A stretch of 64,000 bases of DNA from Cordylochernes scorpioides (taxonomy: Eukaryota; Arthropoda; Arachnida; Pseudoscorpiones; Chernetidae). The notes under the pieces were generated by a model. The model was not told the origin of the DNA. It did no database searches and was given only the letters and a program-made list of their open reading frames with translations. The first letter of the stretch is position 1; each line of letters starts with the position of its first letter. Shown here one piece after another: positions 55,575-64,000 of the stretch. The translations under genes and the position numbers were made by a program. Location: positions 72,817,171-72,881,170 of the forward strand of contig CP092871.1 in NCBI GenBank assembly GCA_030710605.1, in the 5' to 3' direction.

Positions 55575-56725
55575 AGCACTAAATAATTCCATCCACAACA
55601 CATCTCATTGAATTATCTCTAAATAAATAACATTGTTGCATATCTACTGAGACATATGCAATTCACTCGAGAAATGATGTGTTATACATGATTTTATGAT
55701 ATAGCCAAATTTAGTGAAAAAGTTCAAAATCATGTTTTACAACATTAAAGATCAATAGAATAACAAATTTCCAAATACAGTCAAGTCTAATTAAAAATTA
55801 GATTTTTAGTTAGTGTTTATTTCGTGAGATCATCTTCACAATGGACACAATTGATCTATAAGCGAAGGTTGGAAATGGAGAATTAATATTTACATATTTT
55901 CTTTATTTTATACCATATGATCCTTTTCTGATGACTTCACGCACAGATATTTTCCTACTTTATAATTTTTATATTTGTGACATTATCAGTTATTAATTCC
56001 TAAATAAATATTTACACAAAAAAAAATAGAATTGAAACTAATATTTAAAAATATATATAACATCCATATTGCATATATATTTATTTATATAAATATTCCA
56101 ATATATTTTCAATATTATAGATATATTTCAATAAAATATTCTATGAAACAAATGAAATAAAAAATCTATTTTTGACTTTAACGATAAAATATCGTATTTT
56201 TTATCAGACGATAAAGTTAGGCGTGGGAACGTAAGCAGACGAGTATTGATCCTGCGACATTTGAGACCAGCCGAGTGCTCAATTAATAACTGCCAAACTG
56301 GGAATCGTCTGTAGTTAGTAAATGAGCTAACGATCTGCTGATAAAATTCGTTTGGCGCTTTATTTAAATATTCATTAAATCTTCTGCTACCAATTATGAA
56401 GATATTTGTAGAATTATTAGGTATACGTCTTTATTAAGATATATGAATTTTCATATTTTGCTTCAACTTTCAAATATCTTGATTATTTTTCTTATGAGAA
56501 TGTTATTTATGGGAGAAAGACAAAAATGTTCAATTTTCATGCTTATTAACCAAAGTCAAAGATGTATAAGTTTTTCTTTGATTCATTTCCAGATGTGAGA
56601 GATTTGTAAACTTGTTCGTTCTATAATTTAGCAGAAAAGATAAAAATGTAGTTGAAAATTAGAAAGAAAATTGACGAGAATTCACAAAGTGTTTGTTAGG
56701 TTTCTCCACCAAGACTGTATTATAC
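55575..56725. other. Very AT-rich stretch
   Basis: Only chance-like frames. ATACAGTCAAGTCTAATTAA near 55778 resembles a pogo-type end but has no partner. 56230-56350 is a little richer and unrecognised. Confidence 0.35.
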
Positions 56726-56810
56726 CTAGTTACACACACATACAGCTTAATTAAGACCACAGGTCTAATACAGATTCACCGCAGGAAGAAAGCATAGATC
56801 CTAGTTACGT
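56726..56810 (-). mobile_element. Hairpin-tail SINE-like element, minus strand, partial
   Basis: Minus strand: GAATCTGTATTAGACC, hairpin bases 56753-56767 with one changed pair (TAGACC/GGTCTT), then TTAATTAAGC and a GT tail. Same family as 49960. Confidence 0.55.
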
Positions 56811-56968
56811 ATTGATACCTTCTTCCATTGTTGGAATTTTACCTTTGGACTCTGGGCTGAGAATGTATGTAAGACTAAATGTTTCAATAAATTTAATTGT
56901 TGTCTTAGGAAAGTTTGGGAAGAGACAAATATTCTGTTACAAATTTGTAATTAATAAATGCACTTATA

Positions 56969-57177
56969 CATATACTCATGGACAAAACTTGAGGAAATGG
57001 AAAGTATTTGATATTGCCGATCGTCTATTTTTTTTTTTAAGGAGACAGAGGCAATTTTGTTCATATTTGGTTATCTCGTGTGTCTTCAATAAAGGTCACT
57101 ATTGTCTGTTGTATTGTCTGAATCCCGATATACATGCTAAAATATATAACTTCCTCAAGTTTTGTCCATGAGTGTAT
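56969..57177. mobile_element. 118-bp-family MITE, full-length copy
   Basis: TATACTCATGGACAAAACTT opens it and AACTTCCTCAAGTTTTGTCC then ATGAGTGTATA closes it. The orientation is like 15479-15691. Confidence 0.88.
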
Positions 57178-57360
57178 ATTCTGTTACAAGTTTCTAATTG
57201 ATAAATGCCTATATATTAGGCCTAAACAAACATACATTCATATAAACAGATTTAATATATTCTTAGTAATATATCAAACCCTCAATCAATTTATGGTAAA
57301 AGTGGTAATTCCACACATATAAAAAAGCGTTCCCATTTGAATTATTTGAAACATTATAGA

Positions 57361-58021
57361 ATATAAAATAAAAGGATTTAAAAGCGCGAATGTTTCTTTT
57401 ATACATAAAACGAACTTCTACTGTCCTTACTGCGATGAAAAAATATGTTGGGAGGGCTTGGCTCATCAGTGGTGAACCCTCCCAGCGGTTTCGCCAATTT
57501 AATTCACCAGACCGCTTCTCAGAGCTCTAATACTGTATTGGATCATTCTGCTTTTATATGCTACATTGAAGGATGGAATCTTAGAAATGGTTTTCAAGTA
57601 ACCTATGGACATAAGCTTATAGGACAGTAGAATTACATTCAAATATTTGCTTCGAGCAATGCTCTTCAGCAAACTAGCAACCTAAGCTAACTGGCCTTGT
57701 CTTTATAGTTTGCTGAAGAGCATTGCTCGAAGCAAATATTTGAATGTAATTCTACTGTCCTATAAGCTTATGTCCATAGGTTACTTGAAAACCATTTCTA
57801 AGATTCCATCCTTCAATGTAGCATATAAAAGCAGAATGATCCAATACAGTATTAGAGCTCTGAGAAGCGGTCTGGTGAATTAAATTGGCGAAACCGCTGG
57901 GAGGGTTCACCACTGATGAGCCAAGCCCTCCCAACATATTTTTTCATCGCAGTAAGGACAGTAGAAGTTCGTTTTATGTATAAAAGAAACATTCGCGCTT
58001 TTAAATCCTTTTATTTTATAT
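57361..58021. mobile_element. Foldback element H: 316-bp arms, apparently identical, 29-bp spacer
   Basis: Left arm 57361-57676, right arm 57706-58021, symmetric about 57691 with no mismatch or gap that I can see. The same 61-codon frame therefore appears on both strands (57445-57630 plus, 57752-57937 minus). TATAGA directly precedes the left arm (57355-57360) and follows one base after the right (58023-58028), a likely target duplication. Near the centre is GAGC, ATT, GCTC, GAAG (57718-57732). Outer-arm relatives lie at 32213 and 61090-61320. Confidence 0.96.
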
Positions 58022-58090
58022 ATATAGATGGCGCGTTATTGCTTTGTGTTAAATTATAGAATATAAATGTTGCGTGTGTAAATATATAAA

Positions 58091-58260
58091 GACCAATATA
58101 TACAAGAACAAATTAGTGAAAGGTTTGTGACGTTTCGGCAACAGCGTTGATACCATCATTAGGTAAAGTACTAAATATATAAATACTACATTTACTACTT
58201 TTTCTGATGATGGTAACAACACTGTTTCCTAAACGTTACAAATATTTCAATATTTTGGTC
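58091..58260. mobile_element. Foldback element I (palindrome)
   Basis: GTGACGTTTCGGCAACAGCG plus TTGATACCATCAT is mirrored imperfectly by TGATGATGGTAACAACACTG plus TTTCCTAAACGTTAC. Outer GACCAATATAT answers ATATTTTGGTC. Older than H, judging by mismatches. Confidence 0.82.
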
Positions 58261-58526
58261 TCGTTTCCTTTTATATTATAATCTATATACAATCTAAAGT
58301 GTATACATTATCATTTTGTAAATATGTTAATTAGTATTGATATATAAGTTTCATAATTCGTTGATACATTAGGCCTAATGAAGAGCTAAGCGCCTGAACT
58401 CTTGCCCCTTTTACAGTAAACAACATTTATGGACAGACAGACATGAAATCAATTTGAATAAAAACCTTTTTTAAAAGACACACATTGAATGTATTTGTTA
58501 GTTGGAAGTTTGTCTGGGAATATTTA

Positions 58527-58657
58527 TGGCTACATCTCAACCATTTGTTGTGCCCGATGTTTCAGCGACTCTCTGTCATCGATTCCCCTTAGGAGAGTGA
58601 CAGCCAGTCACTGGAAACGTCGGGAGCTAAATAAATAATTGGTTGAGATGTAGCTAT
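58527..58657. mobile_element. Foldback element J (palindrome)
   Basis: ATGGCTACATCTCAACCA (left) and TGGTTGAGATGTAGCTAT (right) mirror each other, as do CCCGATGTTTC and GAAACGTCGGG, and GACTCTCTGTCA and TGACAG. Core: CCAG, TCA, CTGG (58604-58614), AAACGTCGGG, then AATAAATAA. Confidence 0.85.
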
Positions 58658-58977
58658 ATAGTTTTCTAAACATTGAAATTAGTCTTTTTATTTGACTCTT
58701 TTATAACGTATTTTTCAATTATTTTTTTATTGCCACGATATTAAATGTATTTACAATAGAACCTCCCATGAGAAACCATAGTACAAAAACATGGCGACTC
58801 TTGGTCTCTCCTTGAGGTAGTCTATCATTGGAGGCTGAGTCAGATCTAATTAATTTTAATTTCACCAAAATGGTTGTTCAGGAATATGATTGCTTATCAA
58901 TACTGGGTTGTTTAGGTATTTTTATAAATCTATTAAAATTGTTTAAAACTCTAGCCTCTCAAAACACCTCAAACTCC

Positions 58978-59035
58978 CCGATGAAAGTTGGCGGGTAGCC
59001 ATACGAAATATTGGGAAAATAAAGATATTTTATTT
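58978..59035 (+). mobile_element. Single arm of foldback A family
   Basis: CCCGATGAAAGTTGGCGGGT, then AGCCATACGAAATATTGGG and AAAATAAAGATATTTTAT, parallel to 15182-15235 and 62947-63005. Confidence 0.75.
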
Positions 59036-59179
59036 TTTAAAAAAGCACATTTTAGGATCATATTTCTATTAATATATACAATCAAAGTGAAAAAAAAATT
59101 ATTAAAAATATAAATATAAACTTCATAACCATAAATTAATGTACTTATAGATTTGTGGTACCAATCAAACATTTATATA

Positions 59180-59396
59180 AACTGATGAACAAATTTAAAG
59201 AAGGTGTGCTTTTTTGCACATATATCGAGATTCAGACAATAACACTGAAAGATATTTGATACACAGTGACCTTTATTGTAGACATATTAGATAACCAAGG
59301 GTGAAAAAAATTGCATTAGTCTCCTTAAAAAAAAAAAAAAAAAAGACCGGCGACATCAAAGACTTTCCACTTAAGTTTTTTACCCATGGGTGTAAA
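59180..59396. mobile_element. 118-bp-family MITE, diverged copy
   Basis: AACTGATGAACAAATTTAAA opens it and ACTTAAGTTTTTTACCCATG closes it. Interior blocks ATTCAGACAATAACACTG and GTGACCTTTATTG are kept. Confidence 0.8.
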
Positions 59397-59399
59397 TAA

Positions 59400-60425
59400 A
59401 GATGCAATCTTTATTGTGTTTCTTTGTTAATTCCGATACGTCTTCCCCATATTTACCAGTCCGTATCAAATATCGACACCATATAGAGATGGAATGAGTC
59501 AATGTCATAATTCCGAACTCGAAATATGCAAATTAGTCCAATTATATACTAATTTGCATATTTACTTTCAAACTAAAACAAAAAGCGGAGCCGTTTCTGC
59601 CCCATATTACAACTGTCGAATCTATTGCAACAAGGTATCGTATAAAAGAACATATTATTTTCTTCATCCGCCAAATTTTACCCAAGATAAGCACGAATTC
59701 TCCTCAAAATTAATAAAATCATAAAAATGTTTTGAAGGTGGAAATTGTTGCGGTATTCCCGGATGATACGGTATATGTGTAAATAGCGGGAAAAATGACC
59801 AGATCACCCTGTAACGCTACAATAAAACTAAGTCGACAGTATGTTTTAAAACGCTTCAATCATATCGAGTGTTATGAAATATAGCAAATATAATCTATTA
59901 TAAAAGTTGTGTGTTCGTTTTATAATGGAGTTGACCGTTTTTATGCTTTCAGATGTTTATGATCGCCATAATCCTTTTATGTTTTCATCACCGAGTTTTT
60001 AGTATCAATATATTGAGTTTATAGCCATATATAATAATAAGATTTGTTGTTTTGCGTGTTATTGATGATCTTTTATAACTATTATAATACATATAATTGA
60101 AATGTATATTTCGCAGTTAACACAATATTGCAGAGGCAACCATTCACATGGAAAGATCCCGAGTGAAGCCTTGGCCTCTTGTCAGAAATAAATAAGTAAT
60201 ATTTTACTTCATTTGCAGAGACTCCGTGGTAAATCCAGGTATAATAAATTTATTTTCTTCCAATTTACCCTGACTAATATATTGATCAGCTTGATTGTCT
60301 TAATTAAGTTTTCCTGTAAATAAATTTATATTACCTTTAAATGTGATTTGCTTTGAAAATAATAAAAATAAAAACATTGTTTATTATTGGTATTATTACT
60401 GTTATTCCTACATGCATCCTACATT
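59400..60425. other. Spacer, nothing recognised
   Basis: A/T-rich. 59480-59725 has an open 76-codon frame without similarity, and AAATATGCAAATTAGTC followed by its near mirror ACTAATTTGCATATTT (59521-59562), a small dyad. Confidence 0.35.
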
Positions 60426-60492
60426 ACTGCTTGGAAAATCTGTATAAGACTGAAAGGTCTTAAAAAAGATTTTTGTTGTTGTTGTTGAAAAA
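60426..60492 (+). mobile_element. Hairpin-tail SINE-like fragment
   Basis: AAAATCTGTATAAGACTG, hairpin AAGAC...GTCTT (60446-60461), then a (TTG)n tail. Only the end is preserved. Confidence 0.5.
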
Positions 60493-60878
60493 AAGTAATA
60501 TATATATATTTAAAAGTTATAATCCTTTGCCGTATATTATTTGGAAAACCAATCATCCAGGGATGCTTTTCTTAAATACAATTTTTAATCTTTAGATAAT
60601 AAAAAAGGCATATAACGGATTAAGAATAGAATTGAAAGTAATTCAATATATGCCTTTTTATTATATTAAGATTTAAATATGGATTTCTATATTTTAAGAA
60701 CTATTTTAATGTGAAAAAATAGAAAAAGGTCAGATGTTAATATTAAAAACACAAAAGGCATTTCCTGACCGCTCACAATAACCTTTTTAGATGGCAGAGC
60801 TCCATCTAGTGGAACAAAATCAACTAAACGTTGATTTAACTTGTGCCATGATATTTGCCCAACCCAATTCTAATAATT

Positions 60879-61012
60879 CTAGCTTTCATGCTTTAAAGCC
60901 CTTATCCAGGAATATTATTGAGAAACACATCCCTGAATAATATCTTGCCAGGGCATTATAGCTAAGAATACTCCTGAAGAAGGGTGATAAAAAGTCCAAA
61001 AGCGAAAGATAT
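60879..61012. mobile_element. Foldback element K (diverged)
   Basis: CTTTAAAGCCCTTATCCAGG on the left partly mirrors CCTGAAGAAGGG and what follows on the right. GAATATTATTGAG and GAATAATATC also match in inverse sense. Core: CCTGAAGAAGGG, spacer, GCGAAAGATATT. Diverged. Confidence 0.6.
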
Positions 61013-61089
61013 TAAACATTTTATTTAAGAAACATTCTTGGATGATTTTTCAGCCAAATAAGTAATCATTGTGTTTTTTTTTTCTCCGT

Positions 61090-61320
61090 TATACAATGTC
61101 TGAGATTCCACCATTCAGTGCAGCGTATATAAGCAGAATCGTTCAGTACAGTATTGAAGCTCTAAGAAGCGGTTTGATGGATTAAATTGGTGAAACCGCT
61201 GGGAGGATTCATCACTGATAAGCCAAGCCCTCCTAATACTTTTTCATCGCAGTAAGGATAGTAGAAGTTTGATTTTGTGAAGAAGAAACATTCGTGCCTA
61301 AATAATTTCATTTATTATAC
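61090..61320 (+). mobile_element. Single arm of foldback H family
   Basis: GAGATTCCACCATTCAGTGC, AGTATTGAAGCTCTAAGAAG, AAACCGCTGGGAGGATTCAT and GCAGTAAGGATAGTAGAAG parallel 57800-58000 with many substitutions, so it is an older copy. Confidence 0.85.
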
Positions 61321-61419
61321 GTTTATCGTTGCCACAAAATCTGACCTATTCGAAGGATAGTTTGCTTATATAAAGTAAGTAAGAAAATAGTAACTGTAAT
61401 AGCTTATCGTAAAGATAAA

Positions 61420-61750
61420 GGTTGCCTGGCCTGAATTCATAGTTCTTTAAATTATAGATACTTCGGCCAGTAAATCTTTTTATTGTCTCGACGTTTCGAC
61501 AAACATCTTTTGTCCTCGTCAGGAGCGAACAAAAATCAAAACATTTGGCAAAGCGTTAAAAATGATTCTAAGGCTGCAAGGGCATCAACTATCGCGTGAG
61601 AACGCTCTTGCAGCCTTAGAATATTTTTTATCCCTTCACCAAATGTTTTAATTTTTGTTCGCTCCTGATGAGGACAAAATATTTTTGTTGAAACGTCGAG
61701 ACAATAAAAAAGATTTACCGGCCGAAGTATCTTTAATTTGAAGACTTATG
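61420..61750. mobile_element. Foldback element L (palindrome)
   Basis: GATACTTCGGCCAGTAAATC (left) and GATTTACCGGCCGAAGTATC (right) mirror each other, as do the centre parts ATTCTAAGGCTGCAAG and CTTGCAGCCTTAGAAT. Right core at 61665-61693: CTGATGA, stem/loop, GAAACGTCGAG. Left core (minus strand): CTGACGAG, GACAAA...TTTGTC, GAAACG. Relatives at 20478 and 46130. Confidence 0.93.
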
Positions 61751-62944
61751 CTTCGACTATTGTCTTAAATACACTTTGTTTTTCTCAACTATTTAAAGCA
61801 ATATTAGCGAGGTTAAATCCCGATGAGTAATATAAAACTGTATAACTGCTTTTTATCATTAGGCTACATTTTAAAAAGAAAATACTAAATAATAATCAGA
61901 TATAACATGTATTTATATATTAAAAGTATTTTAATCTGTATTTTCATATATGTATATCTTAAATATAATATATATAAGTGCAAAATAAATATTGATGAAT
62001 AAAACTTTAAAATGTTTATATATTAAAACTTACAAATATATTGTTATAAATCTTAGCAGACGAAATATCTTCGCGCCTATTTTCCGGCCATTTACACCAA
62101 GAGCAGCATAATTATTCCTCCTACGAAAGTAATTATTACTTCCCAGAATATTTACTTTGGACTGATGACCAGGAGGCAATATATCTTCTGCAAACTGCTT
62201 CACAAAGCATTCGTCGTCTGTTGCGAAACTAAAGTTGTATTAAACATTACGTTTGGAATTTATTGAAATAGTTTTATTCATAATAAATAGATATATAAAC
62301 GCTTTATATTTTAAATATTTATTTTGGAATAATTACATAGATTCTATTTATATAAATAAATAGATACTTAGAAAATGTGTTTGAAATATTTTGATAGTCT
62401 ATAAATTATTTTAAACTTTAAATGAACCTAAATATTTGATAGAAAATTACACAAATATTTTAAATTAGCATCCAAATGTTTATTAAATATCCATTTTCTT
62501 TTGATAATTTAAAATATCATATTGTCAAAAATGATTTGAATTTTGTTTTAAATCTCTAATTACAATATAACATTTATGAAATACACATTGTAAATTTCCC
62601 ACAATATAACAAAAACTCTAATTTACTATTGTTTATGTTTTATAATCTTAATATATAAATATATATATACATATATAATATATTTTTCAAATGTTTTAAT
62701 AGATACATATATTTTTACATTTATCTCTTAAAGAATTATTGATGAATTATATTTTATGTACTTAATACAAATATTTTAAAATATAAGATAGACCACATTA
62801 TTTTTTTCCTTTAAGATTTTAAGATTTTAAACTTATTCTGATTGTAATTTTTATAATAGTTTTTTTCATGCACAAATTTTCCCCACCTACTTTGTATTTT
62901 AAATGATTTTAACTGTGATATTATAACACTACGCGGCGCTGAGT
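61751..62944. other. Very AT-rich stretch
   Basis: Runs of A/T and TATA microsatellite. 62080-62230 is mixed in composition and unrecognised. No gene. Confidence 0.4.
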
Positions 62945-63050
62945 TTGTGTATACAAAAATATAATGCCTCGATAAAGGTTGGAGTTCAGCCAGCCGAAAT
63001 ATTGGCAAATAAATATTTTATTAAATCCAATATATGCCTTTTTACTATGT
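62945..63050 (+). mobile_element. Single arm of foldback A family
   Basis: CCTCGATAAAGGTTGGAGTT, then CAGCCAGCCGAAATATTGGC, AAATAAATATTTTATT and TCCAATATATGCC, parallel to 15181-15252. Confidence 0.82.
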
Positions 63051-63198
63051 AATATATAATATATATTAATAGTATAATTTTATAATGTTTTAAAAATCTA
63101 GTTTTAAATATAGTTAATGTGTTCTTAATCGTTTTAAAATATAAAACTAAATTCGGTATTGATATATAGCTAGCAATAAATATGTATATATATATATG

Positions 63199-63361
63199 TT
63201 TCTATGAAAATGTTAATCTGCAAGACGCAGGTTATCATCATCCCTTTTTGATTTGTTTTTGTCACTTTTTGGCGTTCCGAAAATAAACAATAAAAGGCTG
63301 TATCAGACTTTACTAAGACAATAAAGATTTGCTTAAAATAAATGTGTACGAAGATGTTGCA
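63199..63361 (+). mobile_element. Probable 5' LTR end of a Ty3/gypsy element (left limit uncertain)
   Basis: The LTR should end in GATGTTGCA at 63361, two bases before the primer site. It contains AATAAACAATAAAAGG and AATAAAG, compatible with poly(A) signals. The start could be TGTTTC near 63199 or TGTTAATC near 63209; the other LTR is outside the window. Confidence 0.45.
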
Positions 63362-63363
63362 TT

Positions 63364-63376
63364 TGGCGACGAGGAT
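63364..63376 (+). promoter_or_regulatory. Primer binding site matching tRNA-Ser(GCT) 3' end
   Basis: TGGCGACGAGGAT is complementary to ATCCTCGTCGCCA, the conserved 3' end of animal tRNA-Ser(GCT) including CCA. Such sites follow the 5' LTR of several Ty3/gypsy lineages. Confidence 0.82.
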
Positions 63377-63497
63377 ATAAGAGTAAGTACCCTCGAATTT
63401 TGAAGTAAATATTTTTAGAAAATATCTTTGATTTTGCATATAATTGAAAGTAAATTTTAAAAGTCACAAATTGCAAAGTTTTAGGATGCAAATTTAA

Positions 63498-64000
63498 GAA
63501 AGAGTAAAAAAAAAAAAGGCTAGTTACCAATTTAAGGAATATAATGAGGAAACTGAAACTTTTGAAACGTTTTATGAACGATTGGAACAGTTTCTCATAT
63601 TGGAGGAGGCAGGGGATGAGAAGAAAAAGGCTTATCTCCTAACCCTCATGGGAAGTAAAACATATGGTGTTTTGAAGAATTTGTGCAGTCCTATTCTACC
63701 TAAAGATAAAACTTTTGATAACCTAATAGATATCTTGAAAAGGCACTTCTCTCCAAAGCGCTCAATTGTAGTAGAGAGGTTCATTTTTTTTAAAAGAATG
63801 CAATTAAAGGAAGAAAGCATCTCGGATTACTTGGTGGAAATTAAGCGTTTGGCTTCCTCATGCAACTTTGGAAATTTTCTGGAGGATTCTTTACGTGATA
63901 AAATGGTTTGTGGATTATATAATGCCAAAATACAAAATAGAATTTTGTCGGAGGGCGACATTTCTTTAGCTAAAGTAATTGAGGTAGCATTATCTATGGA
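63498..64000 (+). CDS. Ty3/gypsy gag, N-terminal part, continues beyond the window
   Basis: The frame is open from 63498 (after TAA at 63495) to the window end. Protein-like sequence starts at ASYQFKEYNEETETFETF. Blocks FYERLEQFLILEEAG, AYLLTLMGSKTYGVLKNLC and YLVEIKRLASSCNFG match the retroviral-type capsid (retrotrans_gag) pattern; the knuckle would lie beyond 64000. Expected start: an ATG directly before the Ala codon GCT at 63519, but the base triplet there is AAG at the end of a poly(A) run. No in-frame ATG precedes it, so the start is lost, or translation begins elsewhere. Gag forms the particle shell. Confidence 0.88.

Noticed and set aside
57870-57935. Permuted hammerhead (GAAAC ... 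CTGATGAG) in foldback H
   Set aside because: Stem II (TTGGC/GCCAA) and a 3-bp stem III can be drawn, but no bases remain for stem I.
57445-57937. A gene for the 61-residue product found on both strands
   Set aside because: It is the same sequence read in the two arms of a palindrome and is not conserved as a frame in the relative at 61.1 kb.
61665-61693. Canonical hammerhead ribozyme in foldback L
   Set aside because: CTGATGA and GAAA are present, but the best stem leaves an extra base after the first box, and no proper stem I and III partners with a cleavage site were found. Kept only as a structural resemblance.

Overview
The window is AT-rich, repeat-dominated eukaryotic DNA. It has no operons, ribosome binding sites or dense gene packing. 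The recognisable mobile elements are two Ty1/copia elements, the 5' end of a Ty3/gypsy element, an R1/jockey-like LINE, Tc1-like and mariner DNA transposons, MITEs and RTE-type tails. This mix suggests an invertebrate animal, perhaps an arthropod; that is inference, and no gene fixes the species. No rRNA, tRNA, CRISPR or bacterial feature was found.

Layout. 1-1548: 3' part of a copia element and its probable LTR. 2018-2560: a 180-codon reading frame with a PP1-docking-like motif, followed by about 30 copies of a 52-bp repeat and the first AATAAA after its stop codon. 5.3-9.6 kb: RTE-like tail, a 118-bp MITE cluster, a hairpin-ended short element, an exon-like frame (7973) and a 65-bp dyad-rich satellite. 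11.4-19.9 kb: a 38-bp degenerate array, a nearly intact Tc1-like element with one internal stop (13420-14845), a foldback element and a decayed mariner with perfect 25-bp TIRs (18548-19851). 22.36-23.70 kb: a GT-rich array with higher-order structure. 24194-28701: a complete copia element with identical 204-bp LTRs and one frameshift. 29.8-38.5 kb: a 70-bp array, several foldback palindromes and a 69-bp array that keeps a 481-codon frame open. 39.8-44.9 kb: two LINE copies joined to blocks of a 133-bp satellite. 46-62 kb: mostly MITEs and foldback palindromes, including a 661-bp palindrome with apparently identical 316-bp arms. 63364-64000: tRNA-Ser primer site and gag start of a gypsy element that runs off the window.

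No host pathway can be assembled. The few host-like coding stretches (2018-2560, 7973-8305, 23823-24193, 46439-46864) are unproven. The most interesting signal is a set of sequence-unrelated foldback elements that share one layout: TGATGA-like box, short hairpin of variable sequence, then (C)GAAA, often followed by AATAAA. Preserved pairing with changing stem sequence suggests a constrained single-strand structure. Second are a copia primer site matching the anticodon arm of elongator tRNA-Met and two LINE copies meeting a satellite at the same unit position.
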